The notes under the pieces were generated by a model that had not been told where the DNA came from, made no database searches, and saw nothing but the letters and a program-made list of their open reading frames with translations. 64,000 nt of DNA, from assembly GCF_007830735.1 (NCBI RefSeq), contig NZ_VLLN01000011.1:62001-126000 (forward strand), given 5' to 3'. Source of the stretch: Geobacter argillaceus. Its GTDB lineage: Bacteria > Desulfobacterota > Desulfuromonadia > Geobacterales > DSM-12255. How positions within the stretch are numbered: the stretch's first letter is position 1; every line of letters begins with the position of its first letter. The position numbers and the translations under genes were made by a program. Below, piece by piece: positions 54,352 to 63,842 of the stretch.

Positions 54352-55236
54352 ATGACAAGATTCTTGTCCAAGTTGATGCTCAGCATACTGGTACTGGGAG
54401 CAATCACGGCCTGTGCGCCGGTGGCCGCCGAACTGCGTAGCGGAGCCTGCAACGGCATCCAGGAGGAAAACGTCCGTCTGCGGGAACGGGTGCGGCAGTT
54501 GGAAACTTCGTCGCTCACCATTGACTCCCTGGCACAGAAGAAATTCCAGCGCCTTCAGGATCTGGCCAGGGAAACGCGGGCGCAACGCACGGCCATGGCT
54601 GACTTCGCCGGTTTCGTCACCTGGATGACCGACAGTCTTGCCGGCTATAAACGCTATGTTGAAGCAGGCTCGGTTGCTGCCGGTTTTGCCAGGCTTCTTC
54701 CCATCCCTTATGCGGGGCAGGCGGGGATGTTTGCCAAATTCGTCTCACATTTTGCCCTGTCCCTCAGCGAGGCATCAGCTGCCATTAACCGTTATTCAGC
54801 GAGCTCGCAGCTGTTCCTCAAGCAGGTTGATGTCCTCGGCAGTTCACCGGAGGGGAAGGGTAAGGAGATCGCCGAATTGTCCCGTTTTGTCGACGGACAG
54901 TTGTTGAAGGATATGGCGGATGTCCGGCTAAAGCTGGGCACCACGGCAGAGCTTTCCGCTTCGACGCTCTCGTTTCTTGAGGGGCTGCATCAATATCTCG
55001 GCACGGGCGACGAATACTTTGCCAAGACCAAGGCGTTTCTTACCCGCAAGGATGAAAAGGTCGACAAGGGGTACCTGACCGCCAGTATCGAGGGGCTGAA
55101 GGGGCGGGCCGGCAGCTTCAACGCAAAGCTGAAGGGATTTGACGAATCCGCCCGGCGGAGTTCGCCGCTCATACAGTCTTTGTCGGCTTACGACGAACTG
55201 ATGCGCGAGTTGGAGAAGGCGCAGAAGAACAGTTGA
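54352..55236 (+). CDS. Predicted lipoprotein, helical, unknown function
   Basis: 294 residues. The N-terminus MTRFLSKLMLSILVLGAITAC ends in a lipobox-like Cys. The body is rich in helices: a coiled part (EENVRLRERVRQLETSS), a small hydrophobic hairpin VAAGFARLLPIPYAGQAGMFAKFV, and a long helical tail ending in YDELMRELEKAQKNS. AAGGATG precedes the ATG. No family recognised; neighbours are unrelated. Confidence 0.7.
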   Translation: MTRFLSKLMLSILVLGAITACAPVAAELRSGACNGIQEENVRLRERVRQLETSSLTIDSLAQKKFQRLQDLARETRAQRTAMADFAGFVTWMTDSLAGYKRYVEAGSVAAGFARLLPIPYAGQAGMFAKFVSHFALSLSEASAAINRYSASSQLFLKQVDVLGSSPEGKGKEIAELSRFVDGQLLKDMADVRLKLGTTAELSASTLSFLEGLHQYLGTGDEYFAKTKAFLTRKDEKVDKGYLTASIEGLKGRAGSFNAKLKGFDESARRSSPLIQSLSAYDELMRELEKAQKNS

Positions 55237-55313
55237 TTGGTTAAGTGGCTGAACGGGAACATCTTCCTCTTTGACCAATGACAATAAACATCACGCAAGG
55301 GAGACAACGGACA

Positions 55314-56528
55314 ATGACCGATGAGAAGATAGTAACGGACGACGAGTCCACGAACGAAGAGAGTTTTGCTGAACTGTTCGCCGCCAGTCAGGCCAACAGC
55401 GGCAAACTCAAGCCGGGTGCCAAGGTACAGGCACGTGTTCTGCAGGTTTCCAACGACTGGGTGTTCCTGGATATCGGCCAGAAGGGTGAAGGGGTGCTCG
55501 ACCGGCGGGAACTGACCGACCCTGAAGGTAACCTGACCGTCGCTACCGGTGATACCATCACCGCCTGGTTCGTTGGCAGCTCCAAAGGCGAATTGCGCTT
55601 CTCCACCAAGGTCGGCGGCGCCGGGGCCGCGGCCCAGGGACAACTGGAAGATGCCTGGCGCAGCGGCATTCCGGTGGAAGGGGTCGTGGAGAAGGAGGTT
55701 AAGGGAGGCTTCGAGGTAAAGGTTGGCGGCTCTGTCCGTGCGTTCTGCCCCTTTTCCCAGATATCCCTGCGCCGTGCCGATAATACGGCTGCCTTTGTCG
55801 GGAAGCACCTGCCGTTCCGCGTTATCGAGTACGGCGAGCGGGGAAGGAACATCATCGTCTCCCACCGGGCCATGCTGGAAGAAGAGCAGCGCCAGGAACG
55901 GGAAAAACTGAAAGAAACCCTGACCGTCGGTACGGTTGTGGAAGGAACGGTTTCGTCCCTCAGGGATTTTGGCGCCTTCATTTCCATCGGTGCCATGGAC
56001 GGACTGCTGCCGGTCTCCGAAGCTGCCTGGGGAAAGGTTCGCGACATCCGCCAGGTGCTGTCGGTGGGGGACCAGGTGAAGGTGGTGGTGAAGCAGATAG
56101 ACTGGGAAAAGGAGCGGATTACCTTCAGCCTTAAGGATACGCTGGCCGATCCGTGGGAGTCGGTGCCCCGGAAATTCGCGGTCGGGACCAGTGTTACCGG
56201 CACCGTGGTGCGGCTGGCGCCGTTCGGGGCCTTTGTCGCCCTGGGTGACGGCATCGATGGGCTGCTGCATATCTCCAGGTTGGGCGGAGGGAAAAAGATT
56301 GCCCATCCCAAGGATGTGCTGAAGGAAGGCGAGACCGTGGAGGTGCTGGTAGAGGGTATTGACCTGGATAACCGGAAAATTTCCCTTGCGCTGGCCGATT
56401 TCGCCCGGGCAGCTGCCGAGGCTGACGCCGATCTGCAGGCTTTCCGCCAGAAGTCTGCCACGTCTCCTCCGGGGATGGGGACCTTGGGTGAACTGCTCAA
56501 GGCCAAGATAAGCGGAACAAAAGAATAG
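55314..56528 (+). CDS. Four-S1-domain RNA-binding protein (RpsA-like)
   Basis: 404 residues with four S1 units: GAKVQARVLQVSNDWVFLDI (about 33), GIPVEGVVEKEVKGGFEVKV (about 120), GTVVEGTVSSLRDFGAFISI (about 206) and GTSVTGTVVRLAPFGAFVAL (about 290). An acidic N-terminus precedes them. It resembles ribosomal protein S1 homologues with fewer domains and probably binds RNA or ribosomes. GGGAG precedes the ATG at 55314; an upstream in-frame ATG at 55278 is weaker. Confidence 0.88.
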   Translation: MTDEKIVTDDESTNEESFAELFAASQANSGKLKPGAKVQARVLQVSNDWVFLDIGQKGEGVLDRRELTDPEGNLTVATGDTITAWFVGSSKGELRFSTKVGGAGAAAQGQLEDAWRSGIPVEGVVEKEVKGGFEVKVGGSVRAFCPFSQISLRRADNTAAFVGKHLPFRVIEYGERGRNIIVSHRAMLEEEQRQEREKLKETLTVGTVVEGTVSSLRDFGAFISIGAMDGLLPVSEAAWGKVRDIRQVLSVGDQVKVVVKQIDWEKERITFSLKDTLADPWESVPRKFAVGTSVTGTVVRLAPFGAFVALGDGIDGLLHISRLGGGKKIAHPKDVLKEGETVEVLVEGIDLDNRKISLALADFARAAAEADADLQAFRQKSATSPPGMGTLGELLKAKISGTKE

Positions 56529-56537
56529 CGGTGATGG

Positions 56538-56566
56538 GCGCTCCCGGGCGTTACTTCCCGGGAGCG
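56538..56566. terminator. Hairpin between convergent S1 and pentapeptide genes
   Basis: CGCTCCCGGG and TCCCGGGAGCG form a strong stem that overlaps the 3' end of the pentapeptide gene. There is no long T run, so termination is uncertain. Confidence 0.55.
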
Positions 56567-57255
56567 TCGAAGATGTCGAGGCAGCGGCCCACGGAGCCTT
56601 TTCGGCACACGTGACCATCGGTCCAGACCGTTTCGTCGAAGATGGCGCCATCCATTCTGGCGCCATCGAGGTTGGCCAGTTGGGCGCTGGCCAGGGTCAG
56701 GTTGGCACCGGACAGCACGGCCCGCTTCAGGTTGGCTTCGGTGAGGTCGGCCCGCTCCAGGTTCACTCCGGCAAGACAGGTGCCGGCCAGGTTTGCCCCC
56801 CGCAGGTTGAAGGCCAAAAGGTTAAGTCCCCCCAGATTCTTCCCGGAAAAGTCCTTAGCGCCCTTCATTCCCTCCCTTACCTGATCGACGGTCAACCTTT
56901 CACCGCTGCAGAGTGACTGCCAGTTTGTGCCGGTTGCTCCCGACTCGGCGGTTTTGGTGCCGGATTTTTTTGCCGTTTTCCTGCGCACGGACTTTCCTTT
57001 TCGCCCCTTCTTCTTGCTGGCACTCTTGGTGCGCCGCTTCTTTTTCGTACTCCCCTTTTTCTTGGTCACTGTTTTGCTGTCGGTGGTCGGCTCTGTCACA
57101 GGCGTCTTAGCCGGTTGCACTTCCGTGGGGGCGCTGTTTGCTGCAGGTTCCTCGGCACTGCCGGGCCAGGCGGTAAGAGAAACAACGAGTGCGGTCGCCA
57201 GAGCTACTGTGGCCGCTAGCATGCGCCTTGAGCGCATTATGCCGGTATTGTTCAT
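56551..57255 (-). CDS. Exported pentapeptide-repeat protein with Lys-rich linker
   Basis: 234 residues: signal peptide (AATVALATALVVSLTAWPGSA), a Pro/Thr stretch, a strongly basic linker at about 60-105 (KKKGSTKKKRRTKSASKKKG), then pentapeptide repeats A(D/N)LxxA from about 135 (FSGKNLGGLNLLAFNLRGANLAG, LERADLTEANLKRAVLSGANL). It ends VCRKGSVGRCLDIF with two Cys. The repeats form a quadrilateral beta-helix; the role is unknown. The basic linker could bind DNA, LPS or peptidoglycan. Confidence 0.82.
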   Translation of the reverse strand: MNNTGIMRSRRMLAATVALATALVVSLTAWPGSAEEPAANSAPTEVQPAKTPVTEPTTDSKTVTKKKGSTKKKRRTKSASKKKGRKGKSVRRKTAKKSGTKTAESGATGTNWQSLCSGERLTVDQVREGMKGAKDFSGKNLGGLNLLAFNLRGANLAGTCLAGVNLERADLTEANLKRAVLSGANLTLASAQLANLDGARMDGAIFDETVWTDGHVCRKGSVGRCLDIFDAPGK

Positions 57256-57404
57256 GTTGGATTGTGTCCTTTGCCGTAGTATCCGTGCTCCGGAGAATTA
57301 TAAGCAAAGGGCCGAGTGAAGCAACCAATTTCTCCTTGACGGGGGACTTCGGTGGTGATAATTTTACGGCGCTTGTACGAACCTTTTAATTTAGCCCCGT
57401 GAGG

Positions 57405-57432
57405 TTAACAAAGGTGAGAGGGACAATACTAT
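57405..57432 (+). promoter_or_regulatory. Sigma-70-like promoter of the pyr operon
   Basis: TTAACA (57405-57410), 16-nt gap, TACTAT (57427-57432). It would start near 57439, giving an 84-nt pyrR leader. Confidence 0.5.
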
Positions 57433-57446
57433 TTACGCATTGACGT

Positions 57447-57484
57447 AAAGCCTTTTCGCCAGCCGGTGGGAAGGCTTTCTTTCG
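57447..57484 (+). terminator. Attenuator-like hairpin in the pyrR leader
   Basis: AAAGCCTT (57447-57454) and AAGGCTTT (57471-57478) form a stem with a 16-nt loop, followed by a T-rich CTTTCGTTC. The location before pyrR suggests PyrR-controlled attenuation. A competing short stem TTACG/CGTAA (57433-57448) overlaps the left arm by two bases. Confidence 0.55.
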
Positions 57485-57504
57485 TTCTGCGAGCGGCTTT
57501 GTAA

Positions 57505-58059
<555 letters not shown>

Positions 58060-58073
58060 GGGAGGAGGTGCGT

Positions 58074-59009
58074 ATGGGCTTCAAGCATAAGGACATCATA
58101 GGGTTGCAGGATCTGACCGGGGACGAGATCCTGCTCCTGCTGGACACGGCCGAGAACATGCGGGAGGTGAACGGCCGGGAGATCAAGAAGGTGCCGACCC
58201 TACGCGGCAAAACAATCGTGAACCTCTTCTACGAGGCCTCGACCCGAACCCGGACCTCATTCGAGATCGCTGCCAAGCGTCTTTCCGCGGATACCATCAA
58301 TATTTCCTCGTCAGGCAGTTCGGTCACCAAGGGAGAAACCCTTTCCGACACCGCACGCAATGTCCTGGCCATGAAGCCCGATATCATCGTCATGCGTCAT
58401 GCCGCCTCCGGTGCCCACCATTATCTGGCCCAGCGGGTTTCCTGTTCGGTGATCAATGCCGGTGACGGTGCCCATGAACACCCGTCCCAAGGGCTGTTGG
58501 ACCTCCTGACCATGCGCCAGACCTTCGGCCGCCTCGATGGGCTCAAGGTGGCCATTGTCGGCGATATCACCCACAGCCGGGTCGCCCGCTCCGATATCTT
58601 CGGTCTCACCAAGATGGGGTCCCACATTTACCTGGCCGGCCCACCCACGATGATGCCTCCGGGCATCGAGCGCCTGGGGAATGTGACGGTTTGCTCCACC
58701 ATGAAGGAAGCGGTTCAGGACGCGGATGTGGTGATGATGCTCCGTATCCAGCTGGAACGCCAGGGGAAGACCCTTCTCCCGACCATGCGTGAATATGCCC
58801 GTTACTACGGGCTCAATCCCGAGGTCATGAAGCTGGCCAAACCGAACGCGATCGTCATGCATCCCGGTCCGATCAATCGGGGGGTGGAGCTGTCGTCATA
58901 TGTGGCCGATGGTCCCCAGTCCCATATCCTCAAGCAGGTGGAGAATGGGGTGGCGGTCAGGATGGCGATGCTGTACCACGTAAGCGGCGGAGAACTGGCG
59001 CCGGAATAG
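58074..59009 (+). CDS. pyrB: Aspartate carbamoyltransferase catalytic subunit PyrB
   Basis: 311 residues. Carbamoyl-phosphate site [14 protein letters not shown], aspartate site residues in [21 protein letters not shown], and the C-terminal [11 protein letters not shown]. It makes carbamoyl aspartate, the first committed pyrimidine step. The start at 58074 follows GGAGG by 6 nt; a GTG at 58068 is too close to that site. No pyrI is present. Confidence 0.96.
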   Translation: MGFKHKDIIGLQDLTGDEILLLLDTAENMREVNGREIKKVPTLRGKTIVNLFYEASTRTRTSFEIAAKRLSADTINISSSGSSVTKGETLSDTARNVLAMKPDIIVMRHAASGAHHYLAQRVSCSVINAGDGAHEHPSQGLLDLLTMRQTFGRLDGLKVAIVGDITHSRVARSDIFGLTKMGSHIYLAGPPTMMPPGIERLGNVTVCSTMKEAVQDADVVMMLRIQLERQGKTLLPTMREYARYYGLNPEVMKLAKPNAIVMHPGPINRGVELSSYVADGPQSHILKQVENGVAVRMAMLYHVSGGELAPE

Positions 59010-59018
59010 ACTGCAATT

Positions 59019-59075
59019 GTAGGGGCGAATCTTGTATTCGCCCGATGCGAGGGCGATCACAAGGATCGCCCCTAC
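59019..59075. repeat. Paired-hairpin interspersed repeat, copy 3 (inverted)
   Basis: Left arm 59019-59043, right arm 59051-59075. It reads as the reverse complement of the copies at 2252 and 6896. It fills the pyrB-pyrC gap, so it lies inside a transcript. Confidence 0.9.
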
Positions 59076-59097
59076 AACATGAATATGAGGTAATCAT

Positions 59098-60375
59098 ATG
59101 AACTTACTGATCAAAGGTGGCCGGGTCATTGATCCGTCCCAGAATATTGACGGGCAGTTGGACATCGTGGTGGAAAACGGCCAGGTGAAAGAGATCGGCA
59201 AAGGTCTGGCTGCTCCGGCCGGAGCCGAGGTGATCGATGCTGCCGGTTGCTACGTGACACCCGGTCTGATCGACATGCACGTCCATCTGCGCGACCCGGG
59301 CCTGGAGTACAAGGAGGATATCGTCTCCGGCACCCGTGCCGCCGCTGCGGGCGGCTTCACGTCGGTGGCCTGCATGCCCAACACCAAACCGGTGAATGAC
59401 AACAAGGCCATCACCACCTATATCGCTGCCAAGGCCAAGGCCGACGGTCTGGTCAACGTGTTTCCGATTGGCGCCATAACCCAGGGGAGCAAAGGGGAAA
59501 GCCTGGCCGAGATGGGGGAGCTGAAGGAGGCCGGCTGCGTGGCGGTTTCCGACGATGGCCGGCCGGTGGCAAATGCCGAACTGATGCGCCGGGCGCTGGA
59601 GTATGCCAAGGGGATGGGGATTCTGGTAATCGCCCATGCCGAAGACCTGCAACTGGTGGGTGAAGGAGTCATGAACGAAGGGCTCACCTCCACGGAGCTG
59701 GGGTTGAAAGGTATCCCCCGGGTTGCCGAGGATGCCGCCACGGCCAGGGATGTCTATCTGGCCGAATACACGAACGCGCCGCTGCATATTGCCCACGTTT
59801 CGACCCGCGGCTCGCTGCGTATCATCCGCAATGCCAAGGCCCGCGGGGTCAGGGTTACCTGCGAGACGGCTCCCCACTACTTTACCCTGACCGACGACGC
59901 AATAGCCGGTTACAATACGAATGCCAAAATGAACCCGCCGCTCAGGACTGCCGACGACGTTGCCGCTGTCAAGGAAGCGTTGCAGGATGGCACCGTCGAC
60001 GCAATTGCCACCGACCATGCGCCCCATCACCTGGACGAAAAGGATGTGGAGTTCAATGTCGCCCTGAACGGGATCATCGGCCTGGAAACGTCGCTGCCGC
60101 TCTCCCTCAAGCTGGTGGATGAAAAGGTGTTCACTCTTAATGGTTTGATTGAGAAAATGTCACTCAACCCTGCAAAAATCCTCGGCATTGAGCGTGGGAC
60201 CCTGAAGCCTGGCACCGTGGCCGATATCACGGTGATCGACCCGGCAGCCGAATGGAGTGTCGAGGCCGGAACCCTGGCCAGCAAGTCCAAAAACTCGCCA
60301 TGGCTCGGTGAGAAGATGAAGGGCTGTGCCCGGTACACGATCGTCGGTGGCAAGATAGCGTACAAAAGAGGTTAA
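59098..60375 (+). CDS. pyrC: Dihydroorotase PyrC (class I)
   Basis: 425 residues of the amidohydrolase fold. [10 protein letters not shown] contains the zinc His pair, [12 protein letters not shown] and CETAPHYF further ligands, and [12 protein letters not shown] the catalytic Asp. It closes carbamoyl aspartate to dihydroorotate. The start is ATG at 59098, 23 nt after the repeat. Length is normal for class I. Confidence 0.96.
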   Translation: MNLLIKGGRVIDPSQNIDGQLDIVVENGQVKEIGKGLAAPAGAEVIDAAGCYVTPGLIDMHVHLRDPGLEYKEDIVSGTRAAAAGGFTSVACMPNTKPVNDNKAITTYIAAKAKADGLVNVFPIGAITQGSKGESLAEMGELKEAGCVAVSDDGRPVANAELMRRALEYAKGMGILVIAHAEDLQLVGEGVMNEGLTSTELGLKGIPRVAEDAATARDVYLAEYTNAPLHIAHVSTRGSLRIIRNAKARGVRVTCETAPHYFTLTDDAIAGYNTNAKMNPPLRTADDVAAVKEALQDGTVDAIATDHAPHHLDEKDVEFNVALNGIIGLETSLPLSLKLVDEKVFTLNGLIEKMSLNPAKILGIERGTLKPGTVADITVIDPAAEWSVEAGTLASKSKNSPWLGEKMKGCARYTIVGGKIAYKRG

Positions 60376-60386
60376 GCCGTAGCACG

Positions 60387-60411
60387 GGCGATTCATGAGT
60401 CGCCCCTGCAA
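60387..60411. repeat. Half copy of the interspersed repeat
   Basis: GGGCGATTCATGAGTCGCCC with the CTGCA end matches one arm (GGGCGAATACAAGATTCGCCCCTAC) with changes in the loop. It lies in the pyrC-carA gap as a single hairpin. Confidence 0.7.
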
Positions 60412-60436
60412 GGGAATCACGATAGGGAGTTCATAC

Positions 60437-61558
60437 ATGAAAGCAGTACTGGCGCTCGCAGACGGGCGCATTTTTTCGGGGAAGACGTTCGGTGCGACCG
60501 GCGAGGCGACCGGTGAGGTAGTGTTCAACACTGCCATGACCGGTTATCAGGAGGTGCTGACCGATCCTTCCTACAAAGGGCAGATGGTCACCATGACCTA
60601 TACCCAGATCGGCAACACCGGCATCAATCCCGAGGATATCGAGAGCAATCAGCTCTTCCTTTCCGGTTTCATCGTCAAGGAGTATCACGATAACTACTCC
60701 AACTGGCGGGCGTCCATGAGTCTGGATGCCTATCTGAAGGAGAACGGCGTGGTCGGCATCCAGGGGCTCGACACCCGTGCCCTGACCCGGCACCTGCGGG
60801 ACAAGGGAGCACAGAACGGCGTCATCTCCACCATCGATTTCGACCCCGAAAGCCTGATCAAAAAGGCCAATGCCGTGCCGAGCATGGCCGGCCTCGACCT
60901 GGCCAGTGGTGTCAGCTGTCAGAAGCCGTATCACTGGACCGAAGGGCTCTGGGACCTTGAGGGTGGATACCCTCAGGTGGATCCGGCAAGCCTCAGGTAC
61001 AAGGTGGTGGCCTACGACTTCGGCATCAAGTACAACATCCTCCGCTGCCTGGTTTCGGCCGGCTGCGACGTGACCGTGGTGCCCGCCACCTTCCCGGCCG
61101 AGGAGGCCCTGGCCATGAACCCGGACGGGATCTTTCTCAGCAACGGCCCCGGCGACCCTGAGCCGCTCACCGAGGTACAGGAGATCATCAGGAAATTCGT
61201 GGGTAAAAAACCGATCTTCGGCATCTGCCTGGGGCACCAGTTACTGGGGTTGGCCCTGGGAGGCAAGACCGTCAAGCTCAAGTTCGGCAACCACGGCTCC
61301 AACCTCCCGGTCATGGATATGGAAACGAAAATGGTTGAGATCACCGCCCAGAACCACGGCTTTGCCGTCGATCTGGATTCACTTGGCGAGGTGGCCTGTC
61401 TTGGTCACGTGAACCTTAACGATCAGACCGTGGAAGGGATTCGTCACTGCTCCCTGCCGATCTTTTCGGTGCAGCACCACCCCGAGGCGTCGCCGGGACC
61501 GCACGATTCGCACTATCTGTTCGGGCGGTTCGTGGAGATGATGGAGAAGAATCGGTGA
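60437..61558 (+). CDS. carA: Carbamoyl-phosphate synthase small subunit CarA
   Basis: 373 residues. The N-terminal CPSase domain starts MKAVLALADGRIFSGKTFG, and the class I glutaminase has GPGDPEPL, the nucleophile Cys in PIFGICLGHQLLGLALGG and the His/Glu pair in FSVQHHPEASPGPHD. It supplies ammonia for carbamoyl phosphate. GGGAG precedes the ATG at 60437; an in-frame start at 60395 overlaps the repeat. carB does not follow. Confidence 0.96.
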   Translation: MKAVLALADGRIFSGKTFGATGEATGEVVFNTAMTGYQEVLTDPSYKGQMVTMTYTQIGNTGINPEDIESNQLFLSGFIVKEYHDNYSNWRASMSLDAYLKENGVVGIQGLDTRALTRHLRDKGAQNGVISTIDFDPESLIKKANAVPSMAGLDLASGVSCQKPYHWTEGLWDLEGGYPQVDPASLRYKVVAYDFGIKYNILRCLVSAGCDVTVVPATFPAEEALAMNPDGIFLSNGPGDPEPLTEVQEIIRKFVGKKPIFGICLGHQLLGLALGGKTVKLKFGNHGSNLPVMDMETKMVEITAQNHGFAVDLDSLGEVACLGHVNLNDQTVEGIRHCSLPIFSVQHHPEASPGPHDSHYLFGRFVEMMEKNR

Positions 61559-61603
61559 CGGGCGCCGCTTTTCCGCAATCTCTGCGTTGCCCAGCGGGAA
61601 TTC

Positions 61604-61630
61604 GTTGTGCGGCGTAGCGCCGCTACGCCT
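61604..61630. other. GC-rich palindrome after carA
   Basis: The segment around GCGGCGTAGCGCCGCTACGCC can fold into a short GC stem. Nothing else was seen in the 131 nt between carA and the radical SAM gene. Confidence 0.45.
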
Positions 61631-61689
61631 CCGCCGATTCCCTTGGGTGCCTTGACCTTGCGAAAAATCGACACCCTTACTTGTTGCAC

Positions 61690-62616
61690 ATGAGCTATCA
61701 CGATCTTTACCAATCAGGAGAACTGCTCCGACGGATAAGAGTCGCCTATGACAGGCTCCGTTCCTGCGATCTCTGCCCCCATGACTGCGGCGTGAACCGG
61801 CTGAAGGGTGAACGTGGCCTGTGCGGGGCAGGGCTGCTTCCCAAAATCGCCTCGGCAAACGTGCACCGGGGTGAAGAGCCACCGATTTCGGGGACCAGGG
61901 GCTCGGGAACGATCTTTTTCTCCGGTTGCAGCCTCTCCTGCCGTTTCTGCCAGAACTTCCCCATCAGCCAGCTCGGTAATGGCGAAGAGATCGCTACACG
62001 GGAGCTGGCACGACGGATGCTGCAGCTTCAGCAGAAGCGGGTGCACAACATAAACTTCGTCACCCCGACCCATTTCCAGCCGCAGATCCTGGCGGCGCTC
62101 TGGCTGGCGATTCCGGATGGCTTCTCCCTTCCCATCGTCTGGAACTCCAGCGGCTACGAGAAGGTTGAGTTGCTGACGCTGCTTGATGGAGTGGCGAACA
62201 TCTACCTGCCGGATATGAAGTATGCTGTTGATGAACCGGCCAAGGCCATTTCCGGGGCAACCGGATATCCTGGGATCAATCGTCGGGCGGTAACCGAGAT
62301 GCTCCGCCAGGTCGGACATCTGCAGCTTGACGACGAGGGGATCGCCAAAAAGGGGCTGATCATCCGCCACCTGGTCCTGCCGGGAGACCTTGCAGGAAGT
62401 GCTGCGACACTCCACTGGATTGCTGCCAACCTTGGAACCGAAACCCACGTGGCGTTGATGAGCCAGTACTTCCCTGCCCATAGTGCCAGGGAGACGCCCG
62501 GGATGGATCGCCACCTGACCGCTGACGAATACGATGCCGCCGTGGAGGCGTTGGAAGAAGCGGGATTGGAAAACGGCTGGGTGCAGGAGTTGGATACGGA
62601 AAGGAAGCCGGTGTGA
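61690..62616 (+). CDS. PflA/AmrS-type radical SAM protein
   Basis: 308 residues. CSLSCRFCQN (Cys 80, 84, 87) is the radical SAM site. An N-terminal cysteine set CDLCPHDCGVNRLKGERGLCG is typical of the PflA/AmmeMemoRadiSam-like group. Later segments are NIYLPDMKYA and VALMSQYFPAHSAR. No SPASM domain. The function of this subgroup is unsettled. ATG at 61690 is used; an in-frame TTG lies 9 nt before it. Confidence 0.82.
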   Translation: MSYHDLYQSGELLRRIRVAYDRLRSCDLCPHDCGVNRLKGERGLCGAGLLPKIASANVHRGEEPPISGTRGSGTIFFSGCSLSCRFCQNFPISQLGNGEEIATRELARRMLQLQQKRVHNINFVTPTHFQPQILAALWLAIPDGFSLPIVWNSSGYEKVELLTLLDGVANIYLPDMKYAVDEPAKAISGATGYPGINRRAVTEMLRQVGHLQLDDEGIAKKGLIIRHLVLPGDLAGSAATLHWIAANLGTETHVALMSQYFPAHSARETPGMDRHLTADEYDAAVEALEEAGLENGWVQELDTERKPV

Positions 62617-62877
62617 GAACGGTTGTCCTGTTAATCATCTCCAACATCAATATCAGCAGAAAAGACCGCAACTTCTAAAAACAAAGTATCAGAGAATCGC
62701 ATAACCACGTCCTTGGACCTGTCCTAGAAAACCGGCAGGTCAAGGCCGACCCCGTTATCAAAAGCGTTTAGGACCTCGAAACCGACCATTCTCATCAACG
62801 ACGGCATTGCATAAATTGCCACATGATGTCTCCTGGTGTATGCTGCTATCAATGATACCGATAGGGAGGTTTTTTCT

Positions 62878-63150
62878 ATGGGAAGCAGACAACTGGGCCT
62901 CAGGCTTGACGAAACCGATAGCATGAACCTGAAGCGGATCGCCCAGCGCGAAGGGCGCAATGAGCAGGATGTGATTCGGGATTCGTTACGGATGTATGTG
63001 CGTAATGCCGACGAACAAAAGGAATTTTTCGACTCGGTGGAGCGTGGATGGTACGAGCTTCATTCCGGCCTCGGTACTGTTGTTGCTGAAGGTGACACAT
63101 TTTTCGACTCCATAAGAAAAGAGCTTCGGAATGGCAAAACGTCCGGTTAA
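62878..63150 (+). CDS. Ribbon-helix-helix antitoxin
   Basis: 90 residues. LGLRLDETDSMNLKRIAQREGRNEQDVIRDSLRMYV is a ribbon-helix-helix; the C-terminal half EQKEFFDSVERGWYELHSGLG would wrap the toxin. GGGAGG precedes the ATG at 62878. It overlaps the toxin gene by 20 nt. A small inverted repeat CTATC/GATAG around 62848-62866 could be its operator. Confidence 0.82.
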   Translation: MGSRQLGLRLDETDSMNLKRIAQREGRNEQDVIRDSLRMYVRNADEQKEFFDSVERGWYELHSGLGTVVAEGDTFFDSIRKELRNGKTSG

Positions 63151-63478
63151 ACGCTCTCTGGAATATCAAACAAGAGTCAGGCACTATGCGGGGAATTTGG
63201 CGGAGCGCTACCGGGTCGAGGTTGCGGATGCTTTTCTGGACCGCATCGAAGCCGCTGAAAAATTTCTCTACGACAACAATCTTGCCGGTACGGATGCTCC
63301 CTATCTGCTCGCCGGTCAAAAGGCGGTGCTGAAAGAGTTGTACGTCGATTCCGGGCCGGTCAGATACTGCATCATCTATGAGGTGACCGAGGAATATGTC
63401 GGACTTATTTCGCTGTGGCACGGAGTTGGTTCACGGCAATCGGATATGCTGGTAAGGCTGTGGGGAATAAATCGGTAG
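63131..63478 (+). CDS. RelE/ParE-type toxin
   Basis: 115 residues. The ParE/RelE fold is shown by YAGNLAERYRVEVADAFLDRIEAAEKFLYDN, LKELYVDSGPVRYCIIYEVTEEYVGLISLWHG. Pairing with the overlapping RHH gene supports a ParD/ParE or RelB/RelE arrangement. RelE toxins cut mRNA and ParE toxins poison gyrase; which applies is not clear. Confidence 0.8.
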   Translation: MAKRPVKRSLEYQTRVRHYAGNLAERYRVEVADAFLDRIEAAEKFLYDNNLAGTDAPYLLAGQKAVLKELYVDSGPVRYCIIYEVTEEYVGLISLWHGVGSRQSDMLVRLWGINR

Positions 63479-63555
63479 AATGTTTTGCCCACGCTTTCGC
63501 AGCAGCGTCTGTTGCGATAATGACTATGATTCTTGCCCTGGCAAAGGTGTTGCTG

Positions 63556-63577
63556 TAGACTAAGTTGAATTAGTCTA
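63556..63577. promoter_or_regulatory. Inverted repeat upstream of the Phd-type antitoxin
   Basis: TAGACTAA-GTTGAA-TTAGTCTA: perfect 8-bp arms, 17 nt before the antitoxin start. Likely autoregulatory operator of the module. Confidence 0.7.
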
Positions 63578-63593
63578 GTCTGCGGAGGCGGTT

Positions 63594-63842
63594 ATGCATG
63601 CGGTAAACATTCACGAGGCAAAGACCCATCTGTCCAGGCTGGTGGAAGAGGCGGCCCATGGCAAGCCGTTCATCATCGCCAAGGCAGGCAAGCCGATGGT
63701 GAAGGTCGTCCCGTACACGGACGAGCAGGAGTCGACATGCCGCCGGCTCGGTTTCATGGCCGGCGAAATAGCCGTGCCGGATGACTTCGACCGCATGGGA
63801 GCCGTAGAGATCGCCGCCCTGTTTGAGGGTAAAGGGCGATGA
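63594..63842 (+). CDS. Phd/YefM-type antitoxin
   Basis: 82 residues. VNIHEAKTHLSRLVEEAAHGKPFIIAKAGKPMVKVVP is the Phd/YefM DNA-binding fold; the C-terminal FMAGEIAVPDDFDRMGAVEIAALFEG is the toxin-binding tail. GGAGG precedes the ATG. It overlaps the PIN gene by 4 nt (ATGA). Confidence 0.9.
   Translation: MHAVNIHEAKTHLSRLVEEAAHGKPFIIAKAGKPMVKVVPYTDEQESTCRRLGFMAGEIAVPDDFDRMGAVEIAALFEGKGR

Noticed and set aside
62724-62810. Remnant of a gene on the minus strand ending MVGFEVLNAFDNGVGLDLPVF
   Set aside because: The tail looks protein-like, but the upstream part of the frame is antisense to the antitoxin gene and no family was recognised, so it is not called as a pseudogene.
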